Assembly: GCA_016787265.1 (NCBI GenBank)
Contig: JAEUVF010000010.1
Coordinates: 62,001 to 126,000, forward strand
Source: Flavipsychrobacter sp.
GTDB lineage: Bacteria; Bacteroidota; Bacteroidia; Chitinophagales; Chitinophagaceae
Length of the DNA: 64,000 nucleotides
Direction: 5' to 3'
A program made the position numbers and the translations under genes. This document shows positions 9,019 through 17,692 of the stretch, one piece after another (the stretch's first letter is position 1; each line of letters opens with the position of its first letter). A model generated the notes under the pieces. It saw only the letters and a program-made list of their open reading frames with translations, searched no databases and was not told where the DNA came from.

Positions 9019-9582
9019 ATGCGAGGTATATTTATCCTGTTGGTAGCATTGGCTGTTTCTTATCCAGGCTTCAGCCAAATGAGCGACTTTATCTCGCTCA
9101 AAAGAAACAATAACCGCCATGTTGCCAGTTATTTTAAAGGAAGCAGGATTGAATTACAGCATGTCAATGGCCAGATTATCAATGGTCCGATTGAAGCTGT
9201 CAGAAATGATTCAGTCTTTGTAAGGCAGTGGCATATTGTAAGTTATATCACTCAACTGGGTACTTCAAAGGTTGATACACTCGGCTCCATGGTTTATGGA
9301 TTTCATTACCTGGAGATCTTCCGGATCTTCCATGATAAAAAGCAAAGCTGGGGTTTTGTCAAGAATGGGACCATTTTTATGATTGGCGGAGTTGGTTATA
9401 TCGTCCTGAATGTGCTGAATGGCTGGTACCGGAAAGAACCAATTGGTGATGCTGAAAACCTTAGATCCCTGGCTATTGCCGGCGGAGTGGCGGGTGGCGG
9501 TTTTTTATTGAATCGCCTGCATCGGTACCGCGAAAAAAACGGCAAAAAATACAAGATCAATTATGTAAAGATGACAAACTGA
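9019..9582 (+). CDS. Hypothetical exported membrane-associated protein
   Basis: 187 residues, not recognised. It has a signal peptide (IFILLVALAVSYPGFSQ) with cleavage likely after AFSQ-type residues near position 20, a beta-rich region (RIELQHVNGQIINGPIEAV) and two further hydrophobic segments near residues 115-135 and 150-165 (GGVAGGGFLL is glycine rich). Such small proteins with an N-terminal OB-like strand region and a glycine helix are common hypotheticals in this phylum. It follows the LysE gene closely and precedes mtgA by 52 bp. Confidence 0.65.
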   Translation: MRGIFILLVALAVSYPGFSQMSDFISLKRNNNRHVASYFKGSRIELQHVNGQIINGPIEAVRNDSVFVRQWHIVSYITQLGTSKVDTLGSMVYGFHYLEIFRIFHDKKQSWGFVKNGTIFMIGGVGYIVLNVLNGWYRKEPIGDAENLRSLAIAGGVAGGGFLLNRLHRYREKNGKKYKINYVKMTN

Positions 9583-9634
9583 GCAGCCATCTCATTTTCC
9601 CTATATTGCAGCCGCAACAATTTTTGGATCTTTC

Positions 9635-10348
9635 GTGAAGACAAAAGGATTAATCCCTCGCATTGGCCGATTTTTGAAAAAACTACTGCTCATCCTGGTG
9701 ATCGGGCAATTTTTGTATATCCTCCTGTTGAAATGGGTAAACCCTCCGCTTACCATTACCCAACTTTCCAACTGGGTGAGTGGTTATGGACTGAAAAGGG
9801 ATTATGTTGATTTTGAAGAAATCTCTTATAATGCAAAACTGGCGGTTATATCTTCAGAAGACCAGTTGTTTGCTGATCATTCGGGTTTTGATTGGAAAAG
9901 CATTGAAAAGGCAATGAAGTACAATGAGAAAAAACCCAACCGGGTTCGTGGTGCCAGTACCATTAGTCAGCAGGTTGCTAAAAATGTATTTCTGTGGCAG
10001 GGCAGATCCTGGATCAGGAAAGGCCTGGAAACCTATTTTACTTTTATGATTGAATTGATCTGGGGTAAAAAACGAATCCTGGAAATGTATCTGAATGTGA
10101 GTGAAATGGGGCCTGGCATTTTTGGTATTGAAGCTGCCTCACAGGCTTATTTCAAAAAACCCGCTTCCAAACTGAATAAATCGGAAGCAGCGCGAATAGC
10201 AGCCTGTTTGCCCAATCCCAAGAAATACAAAGTACAGCCCGCCAGTAAATATGTAGCAGGCAGAGGCTGGATCATCCAGCGCCAGATGAGTAATCTGGCA
10301 AGCGATGAAGAAATCAAAGCAATTATCGGCACCAATTCCAAAAATTAA
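9635..10348 (+). CDS. mtgA: Monofunctional biosynthetic peptidoglycan transglycosylase
   Basis: 237 residues of the GT51 family. After one N-terminal membrane anchor (LLLILVIGQFLYILLL) come the five glycosyltransferase motifs: AVISSEDQLFADHSGFDW with catalytic Glu75, RGASTISQQVAKN, the RKGLE-containing helix, KKRILEMYLN and GIEAASQAYF. It polymerises lipid II into glycan strands at the outer face of the inner membrane and has no transpeptidase domain. The start is a GTG at 9635; no in-frame ATG lies nearby before the membrane anchor. Its stop abuts the stop of the convergent GT39 gene with no intervening base. Confidence 0.92.
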   Translation: MKTKGLIPRIGRFLKKLLLILVIGQFLYILLLKWVNPPLTITQLSNWVSGYGLKRDYVDFEEISYNAKLAVISSEDQLFADHSGFDWKSIEKAMKYNEKKPNRVRGASTISQQVAKNVFLWQGRSWIRKGLETYFTFMIELIWGKKRILEMYLNVSEMGPGIFGIEAASQAYFKKPASKLNKSEAARIAACLPNPKKYKVQPASKYVAGRGWIIQRQMSNLASDEEIKAIIGTNSKN

Positions 10349-12034
10349 TCAGTTGACCTTTATTACTATAGCCGGACTATTCTGTGAATACAAATTGGGC
10401 ACGGAAGTTGCGATCCCCAACTTCATGATATACTCGCCCGGCTGCAGTGAAATATTTTCTGTGCTGGTCAATGTCAGCGTATTTTCCTGAAGTGGAGAGG
10501 CTGTGAGTGATAAACGCTGTACCAAAGATTTACCTACAAACAGGTCAGCTACCAATTGATTGGGTTGGCCTGAATCCTTCAGCAATTGCTTCAGCTCATT
10601 TATGGAGTGTTTATCTACTTGAACAGATAGTTGTACTGGTTGCCCTTTTTTAAAACCATCAGATTTGTCCGACAGGCTTAATCTGATATGGGAAAAGGAT
10701 TGGAGCTTGTCATTGACAAGCGCAGGTGTTATTCCTCTTGGTGTTGGAATTTCAAATGATTTATCAATTGTTCCCAGGTCTTTGTCTACAACCAGTACTT
10801 TTCTGTTCTGCCATTCTTTTTCAATAGGCCAGAAATTGTAATTGTTCCTGCGGTAATAGGTGGTATTGATAGCAAAACTGGTATCTCCTGAATAAAACCA
10901 GTATTTGGAAGGACGCTGATAACTGTTCAGGAATACAACAGGCAGGCCATTTGATTTCTCTTTGATGGCTTTAACCCATTCCCGGTTACCATGCATTTCA
11001 TCCTTGAATATGCGGGTAAGACCTGAAATATTGGTCAGCATGTATACCCGCACCAATATCACTAATACCAGCGATGGTGTCAGCAGCCTGAATATCCATT
11101 TTCGTTGCGAAAAGTTTTCGCTTAGCCATGCATGTGAAAGTATAATAACGGGAATCAGTGCCGGAACTGTCCAGTTGGCTTCTACTCTGCCTTTAAGTGT
11201 ACTGATCAAAAAGAAGCCATAAAATCCCCACATACTCCACTGAAGAGCACGTGCCAGCAGGTCAGTGGTTTTATACCTGTTGGCTGCTCTTAACAACAGG
11301 AATCCGATTAATGGTCCTGCCAGCAGAATCTGGCCGGCCACATATTCCAGTGTGAAGGCAAATTGATAAGCCGGTGCATTTCTTTCTTTGAGGTGATAGG
11401 AAACTGAGGGGAAATCATACTGGTATTGCCAGTATAAATGCGGGAAAAAAAGTAGCACACCTGTAACTACAGCAATCCATGCCCGTGGGTTCAGTATTAG
11501 TTTCCAGTTACTAAAGATGGTAAATAATATGATTAACAGACCATGGTATTTGCTATAAAGCATGCCAGCCATCACGATGCCAAGTAACAAGCCCTGTATC
11601 CAGTTGTCCTGTTCCAGGAAACGTTTGTATTGCCAGAAAAACAGCGCGGTAAAAAAAGTAAGTGGAATATCCGGTACAGCAAGAATGCCTCCAATCTGTA
11701 AAACGCCCATGGAGGCGGTGAGTGCGTAAAATAAAATGTCATCTTTTTTAATCAGCAACTGGTGCACCAGCCAGAGTGTGGCAGTATTCATGAGTGCCAT
11801 CATCAACCGAACGCCTAATTCATTTGGAAAAATCAGGTAGCCCGTTTTTATCAGCACCGCGATCATTGGCGGATGATCGAAATAACCCCAGGCGGGATAC
11901 CGGCTATATACCCAATAATAGGCTTCATCATGCAACAGCTCCGTACCATAGGACTGAACCAGGTTGATGATCAACCAGCCGATATAAAACCAGGCAGCCG
12001 GCCGACTGCGGATGGAAGAAGTCAATACGTTCAT
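10349..12034 (-). CDS. GT39/ArnT-like membrane glycosyltransferase
   Basis: 561 residues with about ten to twelve membrane helices and a C-terminal soluble beta-rich domain of about 170 residues. The first extracytoplasmic loop has LHDEAYYW (the catalytic-type acidic pair of GT39/GT83 proteins) and WGYFDHPPMIA, typical of the dolichyl-phosphate-mannose / ArnT family. Such enzymes transfer a sugar from a polyprenyl-phosphate donor to a lipid or protein outside the membrane. The ATG at 12034 is preferred over two upstream TTG codons (12055). It lies 33 bp downstream of the NadR-type kinase gene. Confidence 0.85.
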   Translation of the reverse strand: MNVLTSSIRSRPAAWFYIGWLIINLVQSYGTELLHDEAYYWVYSRYPAWGYFDHPPMIAVLIKTGYLIFPNELGVRLMMALMNTATLWLVHQLLIKKDDILFYALTASMGVLQIGGILAVPDIPLTFFTALFFWQYKRFLEQDNWIQGLLLGIVMAGMLYSKYHGLLIILFTIFSNWKLILNPRAWIAVVTGVLLFFPHLYWQYQYDFPSVSYHLKERNAPAYQFAFTLEYVAGQILLAGPLIGFLLLRAANRYKTTDLLARALQWSMWGFYGFFLISTLKGRVEANWTVPALIPVIILSHAWLSENFSQRKWIFRLLTPSLVLVILVRVYMLTNISGLTRIFKDEMHGNREWVKAIKEKSNGLPVVFLNSYQRPSKYWFYSGDTSFAINTTYYRRNNYNFWPIEKEWQNRKVLVVDKDLGTIDKSFEIPTPRGITPALVNDKLQSFSHIRLSLSDKSDGFKKGQPVQLSVQVDKHSINELKQLLKDSGQPNQLVADLFVGKSLVQRLSLTASPLQENTLTLTSTENISLQPGEYIMKLGIATSVPNLYSQNSPAIVIKVN

Positions 12035-12067
12035 GCTGCTCGCTTTCAACTGCAAAAATACGGGAGC

Positions 12068-12625
12068 TTAGCCGGCGATCAAGTTATCTATTATGCGGAT
12101 AGCATAATTTGTACGTTCTTTTCCAAGTCCGGATATTATAGACCATCCGGTTGACTGTCTTTGCAGGATATCATAATAGTGCTGGAACAATCGGTTTCTG
12201 CGTTCCTGATCGGGATATTCGCGAAGTTTATCATAGGTCCAGGGCAAATCTGTCTGCATCAACAGATAATGATCATAATTGCGTCTTACCACTTCATTCA
12301 GAATAAAGGGATCGCATTTATCAAAAACAAATTCAGACCAAACCTGCATTACCATCATATCGGTATCCACGAAGAGAAGAGAAGGTTGATTTCCTGCGGC
12401 TTCTTTCAGTGCCAAACCTGTTTGTTCTTCCAGCGCCAGCTGCCCCTTTGCGATGGTTAGCAGATCTTCATAAGTATAGGGTCGATCCAGCTCATCCAGG
12501 AATTCTCTAGCATATTCCGGTACCCAGGCGGTTGGATAATGATTGGCATAATGCTGTGAGAGTTCCTGCGAGAGGGTGCTTTTTCCTGTCGACTCTGGGC
12601 CCACTATCACAATTTTCTTCATCAT
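12068..12625 (-). CDS. NadR-type ribosylnicotinamide kinase (stand-alone)
   Basis: 185 residues. GPESTGKST near residue 8 is the P-loop typical of the kinase domain of NadR, followed by VPEYAREFLDEL. The protein has neither the helix-turn-helix nor the NMN adenylyltransferase domain of enterobacterial NadR. It should phosphorylate nicotinamide riboside to NMN in the cytoplasm and so trap imported vitamin. The start ATG (12625) overlaps the pnuC stop codon by four bases (ATGA), which implies coupled translation with the transporter and supports the substrate. A second ATG follows immediately at 12622. Confidence 0.86.
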   Translation of the reverse strand: MMKKIVIVGPESTGKSTLSQELSQHYANHYPTAWVPEYAREFLDELDRPYTYEDLLTIAKGQLALEEQTGLALKEAAGNQPSLLFVDTDMMVMQVWSEFVFDKCDPFILNEVVRRNYDHYLLMQTDLPWTYDKLREYPDQERRNRLFQHYYDILQRQSTGWSIISGLGKERTNYAIRIIDNLIAG

Positions 12626-13254
12626 TCGGTCGGCAATTTACTGCTTAGACTTTTATGTTTCCAAGATTGGAGTCCGGATATAGCCAACAGGGTCAGGATT
12701 AGAAACTGGAATCCCGTAAATACATATCCTTTGGAAAAATAGAGCGGTACGGAGGCGATATCAGTCAGGATCCACCAGTACCAGCTTTCTACTTTTTTCC
12801 GTGCCATCAGCCACATACCCGTGTAGGCACTTGCGCTTGCGAATGCATCTGCCCAGGGAATAGCTTCCGGAGCGAATTCTTTTTTCAGCCAGGTGAGACA
12901 CAGGTACAGAACAACATAAAAGAACAGAAAAAACAGGATCTGGTTCAGCCATTCACGGCGATTGGACTGTGTGATACTGAGTTCCGGCCGGTGATCAGGT
13001 GTTTTTTTCGCCCATAACCACCAGCCATATATACTCATGATGGTATAATACAGGTTAACGCTTGCCTCACCATATAGATGACCTTTAACGCTCAAATAGA
13101 TGAAAATGGTGGTACTGACCAGACCCACCGGGTAGAGCAGAATATTTTCTTTCCGGCTGTATACCACACTTGCAATACCAGTGATGACCGCAATGAATTC
13201 CAATGCGGAGGTTTGCAGCAGTCCGGTCAGGAATTGCTCCCATATACTTTCCAT
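12622..13254 (-). CDS. pnuC: Nicotinamide riboside transporter PnuC
   Basis: 210 residues with about seven membrane helices. Family motifs are visible: GIASVVYSRKENILLYPVGL in the first helices, YGEASVNLYYTIMSIYGWWLW in the middle and WWILTDIASVPLYFSKG near the C-terminus. PnuC moves nicotinamide riboside across the inner membrane by facilitated diffusion; uptake is driven by phosphorylation, here by the kinase encoded directly downstream. ATG at 13254, divergent from the saccharopine-dehydrogenase-like gene with only 46 bp between starts, too little for a riboswitch leader. Confidence 0.92.
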   Translation of the reverse strand: MESIWEQFLTGLLQTSALEFIAVITGIASVVYSRKENILLYPVGLVSTTIFIYLSVKGHLYGEASVNLYYTIMSIYGWWLWAKKTPDHRPELSITQSNRREWLNQILFFLFFYVVLYLCLTWLKKEFAPEAIPWADAFASASAYTGMWLMARKKVESWYWWILTDIASVPLYFSKGYVFTGFQFLILTLLAISGLQSWKHKSLSSKLPTE

Positions 13255-13300
13255 CCGTTAAAAATGCGTCAGAATTTTTAGATTGCCGGAAATTGTTTGC

Positions 13301-14431
13301 ATGAAAATAGCTGTTTTAGGGGCTGGTATGGTAGGCAGAACGATCGCTATAGATCTTTCGGATCGCCACGATGTTTATTCTTTTGACAGAGATGAGGCCG
13401 CTCTTCAATTGCTCCATCGAAAGGCACCTGCCGTACATATACGGGTTGAGGATCTCACAAATTTCAGCGGGTATGCTTCCATGCTGGAAGCGGTGGAGCT
13501 GGTGGTTACTGCTGTACCGGGATTTTTAGGTTTTCGGGTACTCGAAGCCGTTATTAACTGTGGAAAGCCGGTTGTTGATATTTCATTTTTCCCGGAAGAT
13601 GCGCTTCAGCTAGATGCGCTTGCCAAATCAAAGGGTGTTACTGTAATTACGGATTGCGGAGTTGCTCCTGGCATGGGAAATCTTATCCTCGGTCGGTATA
13701 ATGAAGAGATGAAGGTGAACCGCTTTGAGTGTTATGTAGGCGGATTGCCACAAATCCGCAAAAAGCCATTTGAATACAAGGCGCCCTTTTCACCGGTGGA
13801 TGTAATTGAAGAATATACAAGGCCTGCCAGACTTATGGAAAATGGCCGGATTGTGACCAGGCCTGCCCTATCGGATCGAAGCCTGATGGATTTTGACGGG
13901 ATTGGAACCCTGGAAGCCTTTAATACGGATGGATTGCGATCCTTGCTCTATACGATGGCACATATTCCGGATTTAAAAGAACAGACGCTTCGCTACCCCG
14001 GTCATATTGATTTAATACAGGCTTTACAACTGGCAGGATTTTTTAATGAAGAGAAGATAGAGATTGGCGGACAACAAATACGTCCGATAGATTTCAGTTC
14101 AGCACTCCTGTTCAGGCAATGGAAATTGGGAGAGGAAGAAGCAGAGTTTACGGTGATGCGGGTGATTGTGGAAGGAGAAAAGGAAAACCGGCCGATGCGG
14201 GTGGAATACAATCTGCTTGACCACTATGATCCCGTAACAAAAACCTCCTCCATGTCTCGTACAACAGGTTATACCTGTACTGCTGTTACGGAACTTGTGG
14301 CAACTGGTCAGTTCTCTGAAAAGGGAGTATTTCCGCCAGAATGGGTTGGACGCCACCAGGCTTGTTTTGAATTTATTCTGCGATACCTAACCAATAGGGG
14401 TGTAAATTGGAAAGCCATTATCAACCACTAA
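13301..14431 (+). CDS. Saccharopine dehydrogenase-like oxidoreductase
   Basis: 376 residues. The N-terminal Rossmann fold begins with KIAVLGAGMVGRTIA (GxGxxG), and the C-terminal domain matches the saccharopine dehydrogenase / carboxynorspermidine reductase type (GTLEAFNTDGLRSLL, DFSSALLF). It should be an NAD(P)-dependent oxidoreductase of amino-acid or related metabolism; whether it acts on saccharopine is not shown. The ATG at 13301 places Met directly before the first beta strand; a TTG at 13283 would add six residues without support. OsmC follows 10 bp downstream. Confidence 0.82.
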   Translation: MKIAVLGAGMVGRTIAIDLSDRHDVYSFDRDEAALQLLHRKAPAVHIRVEDLTNFSGYASMLEAVELVVTAVPGFLGFRVLEAVINCGKPVVDISFFPEDALQLDALAKSKGVTVITDCGVAPGMGNLILGRYNEEMKVNRFECYVGGLPQIRKKPFEYKAPFSPVDVIEEYTRPARLMENGRIVTRPALSDRSLMDFDGIGTLEAFNTDGLRSLLYTMAHIPDLKEQTLRYPGHIDLIQALQLAGFFNEEKIEIGGQQIRPIDFSSALLFRQWKLGEEEAEFTVMRVIVEGEKENRPMRVEYNLLDHYDPVTKTSSMSRTTGYTCTAVTELVATGQFSEKGVFPPEWVGRHQACFEFILRYLTNRGVNWKAIINH

Positions 14432-14441
14432 AACTATAACT

Positions 14442-14852
14442 ATGATTCGTAAAGCAACTGCCGTATGGAACGGCTCCGGAAAAGAAGGAAAAGGACATCT
14501 CTCTACCCAGAGTGGTGTATTGAGTGAAACACAATATTCATTTGGATCCCGCTTTGAGAGCGGAATTGGCACTAACCCGGAAGAACTGGTTGCCGCAGCG
14601 CATTCAGGCTGTTTCACCATGAAACTGAGTTTTGTGCTGGGTGAAGCAGGGTTTACTCCCACTTCATTGGAAACCACCTGTGCCATCACTTTTGAGAACG
14701 GTGCTGTTACCAAATCTCACTTGACTGTAAAAGGAGTTGTTCCCGGGATCAGTGCTGAACAATTCCAGACCTGTGTTAAAGATGCAGAGCAAAATTGCCC
14801 GATTAGTAAATTATTGAATACCTCCATCAGTTCTGAAGCAACACTTGGATAG
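14442..14852 (+). CDS. OsmC family peroxiredoxin
   Basis: 136 residues. The two redox cysteines of OsmC/Ohr proteins are present as Cys57 (AAHSGCF) and Cys119 (EQNCPIS). Members reduce organic hydroperoxides in the cytoplasm using thiols. Overall sequence (N-terminal AVWNGSGKEGKG, TNPEELVAAAHSGC) is the OsmC rather than the Ohr branch. The last 26 bp overlap the 3' end of the convergent NRAMP-type gene. Confidence 0.92.
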   Translation: MIRKATAVWNGSGKEGKGHLSTQSGVLSETQYSFGSRFESGIGTNPEELVAAAHSGCFTMKLSFVLGEAGFTPTSLETTCAITFENGAVTKSHLTVKGVVPGISAEQFQTCVKDAEQNCPISKLLNTSISSEATLG

Positions 14853-15993
14853 TTGTCCAGATCAATAATGCGGCTATCAGCCATCCCAAGATGCTTAATC
14901 CTTTTGGGTGTTGGTAGCCGCTTTTATTTTTCCAAACAGCCAGCAACAGGATTACCATTGATACAGGCAGGATGATGCCGTTTATTAGTCCCGCTGCCAG
15001 TAACAACTGCACAGGCTTCCCCCAAAACAAAAAGAAAACTGATGAACTGATAATAAAAAGCTGGGTGCCTTTTTCCGGGTTTCGATCCAGCCAGGGAAGA
15101 TAGGACCTTGCGAAAGAGATCGAGGTATAAGCGGAACCAAGTACAGAAGTAACTGCTGCACACCACATAACCACTCCGAATAATCGAAATCCGGTATCAC
15201 CTGCAGCCCGTCTGAATACGTCTGCGGCAGGATTTCCTGGTTCAAGAAGTACACCTTTACTAACTACGCCGAGGGCAGCAAGGAATAACAGATAGCGCAT
15301 TATGGAAGCGGTCAGCACCCCAGTGACAGCTGCTCTTCGCACAGCTTTCATTGGGATGTTTTCTGATTTGGAGGCCTCCAGTATCCGGTGTGCCCCGGCA
15401 AAACAGATATACCCCCCTACTGTTCCTCCCACAATTGTAAGCAGTGCTTTATAGTCAAAACGGACTGGTAATATGGTTTGTCTTGCGAGTTCGCCCAATG
15501 GTGGAGAGGAGGACACTGCAATGTATGCTGTCAACAGGATCATGCTGATTCCCATCCATCTGACTGCTTTATCCATCAGCGGAAGAGCCCGGTTCCTGTT
15601 TGTTAAAAGTAGCAGGATGAGTACCACTGTTATAGCAGCACTAATTCGGTTAGGTATCCCTGTTATTGTTTCCAGTCCCAATCCTGCTCCGGCAATATTG
15701 CCGATATTAAAAGCAAAGCCTCCCGTTAAAATCAGCAGCGTCAGAACTTTACCCAATCCTGGCAAAAGGTCATCTGCCACCTGGTTGGCTGTTTGCTGGC
15801 GGGCAAATAAAATCTGCCATACATTAAGTTGTACGCCGATATCCAACAGAATCGAAAGTAGAATGATACAACTGAAGGATGCCAGCAGATCCTGAGTGAA
15901 AACCGTGGTTTGAGTTAGGAAACCCGGACCAATTGCCGATGTTGCCATCAGGAAGGCTGCTGCCCAGAAGCCGGAAGCTTTCTTATTTTTCAT
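14827..15993 (-). CDS. NRAMP-family transporter lacking canonical metal ligands (5-oxoproline operon)
   Basis: 388 residues, about eleven membrane helices, NRAMP/LeuT-type fold. Classical NRAMP metal transporters carry DPGN in helix 1 and a Met-Pro-His segment in helix 6. Here helix 1 reads SAIGPGFLTQ (Gly for Asp, Phe for Asn) and the equivalent of helix 6 reads CFAGAHRILEAS, so the known transition-metal site is gone. It is the last gene of the pxpB-pxpC-pxpA unit, and its ATG at 15993 overlaps the pxpA stop (ATGA). The setting suggests transport of 5-oxoproline or another organic compound, or of a metal by a different site; this is inference. A TTG at 15999 is an alternative start. Confidence 0.8.
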   Translation of the reverse strand: MKNKKASGFWAAAFLMATSAIGPGFLTQTTVFTQDLLASFSCIILLSILLDIGVQLNVWQILFARQQTANQVADDLLPGLGKVLTLLILTGGFAFNIGNIAGAGLGLETITGIPNRISAAITVVLILLLLTNRNRALPLMDKAVRWMGISMILLTAYIAVSSSPPLGELARQTILPVRFDYKALLTIVGGTVGGYICFAGAHRILEASKSENIPMKAVRRAAVTGVLTASIMRYLLFLAALGVVSKGVLLEPGNPAADVFRRAAGDTGFRLFGVVMWCAAVTSVLGSAYTSISFARSYLPWLDRNPEKGTQLFIISSSVFFLFWGKPVQLLLAAGLINGIILPVSMVILLLAVWKNKSGYQHPKGLSILGWLIAALLIWTTIQVLLQN

Positions 15994-16709
15994 GGACAAT
16001 GGGACTGTTGCAGGAATTCATGAATGCTTTTCGCTAGTTCCACCGCGGTTGGGCCATCTCCATGGATACAAAGCGTATCTGCTTTCAGTGGAATCCAGGT
16101 TTCTTCGGTTGTTCTTACCCGTTTATTAAAGAGCAGCTCTTTCACTTGTTGCAGCACTTCTTTCTTTTCTTTAAGGACGGCGTTCGGCAATTGCCGCGAT
16201 GCCAGGTCTCCCGATGAGGTATAACGCCGGTCTGCAAACGCTTCTTCTTTTACCATCAGACCTGCTTCCTTTCCCAGTTTTGCCAGCACACTGTTGCTGA
16301 GTGCGTATAATTGAAGGGTGGGATTGAAAGTTTTTATTGCCGTTATAATGGCAGTTGCTATGATGGGGTCTTTTGCCGCCTGATTATACAGCGCTCCATG
16401 GGGTTTTATATGTTTCATGGGGTAATTGTGTTGCCGGCACAGTGCATCAAAAGCCCCCAATTGATAGAGTATCAATGAAATTATTTCGCTTGCTGGCAAC
16501 TGCTGTTCTGTTCTTCCAAAGGATGAGCGATCATCCCAGGACGGGTGTGCGCCAATCTGAACATGCTGTTTTTTAGCCAGCTCAATGGTTTTCGAAATTT
16601 CAGATGGGGTACCAGCATGCAGTCCGCAGGATATATTCGCGGTATGAATAAATGGAAGTATTAATGCTTCATTTCCTGTGCCTTCCCCGAGATCGCAGTT
16701 TAATTCCAT
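15990..16709 (-). CDS. pxpA: 5-oxoprolinase subunit A (LamB/YcsF family)
   Basis: 239 residues. The N-terminal ELNCDLGEG and the motifs NISCGLHAGTP, GAHPSWDDRSSFGR and HIKPHGALYNQ are characteristic of the LamB/YcsF family. With PxpB and PxpC it forms the ATP-dependent prokaryotic 5-oxoprolinase that opens pyroglutamate, a spontaneous damage product of glutamine, to glutamate. The C-terminal CIHGDGPTAVELA is also conserved. It lies 11 bp downstream of pxpC and overlaps the following transporter gene by four bases. Confidence 0.93.
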   Translation of the reverse strand: MELNCDLGEGTGNEALILPFIHTANISCGLHAGTPSEISKTIELAKKQHVQIGAHPSWDDRSSFGRTEQQLPASEIISLILYQLGAFDALCRQHNYPMKHIKPHGALYNQAAKDPIIATAIITAIKTFNPTLQLYALSNSVLAKLGKEAGLMVKEEAFADRRYTSSGDLASRQLPNAVLKEKKEVLQQVKELLFNKRVRTTEETWIPLKADTLCIHGDGPTAVELAKSIHEFLQQSHCP

Positions 16710-16720
16710 GCGGCTGTTGT

Positions 16721-17692
16721 TTAGGAGAAATAAAGATAGTAGTCGCGTTTGAGCTGAAGCAATTGCTTTTCCCTTTTGATCAATAGGGCTTCCGCTTCTC
16801 TAAGGGAAATTTTTTTGAAAACGATGGAACTGCCTGGTGTTTTCTGGGCTGCGAGCGGAATATCCACAACGACAACCTGTCCAATTCGAGGGTAACCTCC
16901 GGTAGTTTGTGCATCCGCCATCAGGAGTAATATTTGTCCGTCCGGACTAACCTGCATTGTTCCGGGCAGAACAGGTTGCGAAAGCAGTTCAACGGAACGT
17001 TCGCGTTGCAGTTGAGGCCCCTGAAGCCGAAACCCCATCCGATTGGAGGTGGTGCTTAAATGAAAATCTGTGCTTTCCAGTAAAAGCCTGGACTGTTCTG
17101 TGAACCAGTCATATTCAGGTCCGGGAAAATAGCGAATTACCTGGTTGGAGTAATCGGGGGTAATGGCCGGACTTAACCTAACCTGGCCACTGACCTGCGA
17201 CAAATAATTCATTATGTGTTGGCCTTTTTCGTCCGGAAAACGGGATACAGGAAGATGATCACCTGGCTGAAGCGCATTGCCATTCAGTCCACCAATCCTT
17301 GATGGGAGATGGGTAGCCCTGCTATTAAATTGCGGGTTGGTTCGAATGCCTCCATGAATAGCTAAATAACTGAAACCCACTTCTTTTGGAAAGAGCTGAA
17401 GAAATTCGCCCTCCTTTACCAGGAAAGGTTGCCAGAAGGAAACGGGTCTGCCACTAATAAATCCTTCATATCCTTTTCCGGTGAGTGCCACCAGGCTGGT
17501 GTGATTAAAACTTGCTGAAAAGGCGCCACTGCTTAATTCCAGGCTGGCTGCACCTTCATCATTTCCTACCAGCAGGTTGCCTAAACCATATGCAAGCGTG
17601 TCCATGCAGCCACTTGTTGGAATTCCCTGATTTCGGTGTCCAAACCGCCCAAGGTCCTGAATGGTGGAGATACCGGTTTTAAGGATTTTCAT
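16721..17692 (-). CDS. pxpC: 5-oxoprolinase subunit C (biotin-dependent carboxyltransferase-like)
   Basis: 323 residues. The start ILKTGISTIQDLGRFGHRNQGI is the family signature (KipA / allophanate hydrolase AHS2 domain), followed by GAASLELSSG and, near residue 215, SNRMGFRLQG; the segment VLPGTMQVSPDGQ lies further on. Subunits B and C together catalyse the ATP-dependent part of pyroglutamate opening. The ATG at 17692 overlaps the end of pxpB by 14 bases, so the two proteins are probably made in fixed ratio. Homology to the urea-amidolyase side domains does not imply biotin use. Confidence 0.92.
   Translation of the reverse strand: MKILKTGISTIQDLGRFGHRNQGIPTSGCMDTLAYGLGNLLVGNDEGAASLELSSGAFSASFNHTSLVALTGKGYEGFISGRPVSFWQPFLVKEGEFLQLFPKEVGFSYLAIHGGIRTNPQFNSRATHLPSRIGGLNGNALQPGDHLPVSRFPDEKGQHIMNYLSQVSGQVRLSPAITPDYSNQVIRYFPGPEYDWFTEQSRLLLESTDFHLSTTSNRMGFRLQGPQLQRERSVELLSQPVLPGTMQVSPDGQILLLMADAQTTGGYPRIGQVVVVDIPLAAQKTPGSSIVFKKISLREAEALLIKREKQLLQLKRDYYLYFS

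Noticed and set aside
12622..13300. Possible NAD- or TPP-linked riboswitch for pnuC or thiL
   Set aside because: pnuC has only 46 bp upstream and thiL is joined to the preceding gene; there is no space for an aptamer and no TPP-box motifs were seen.
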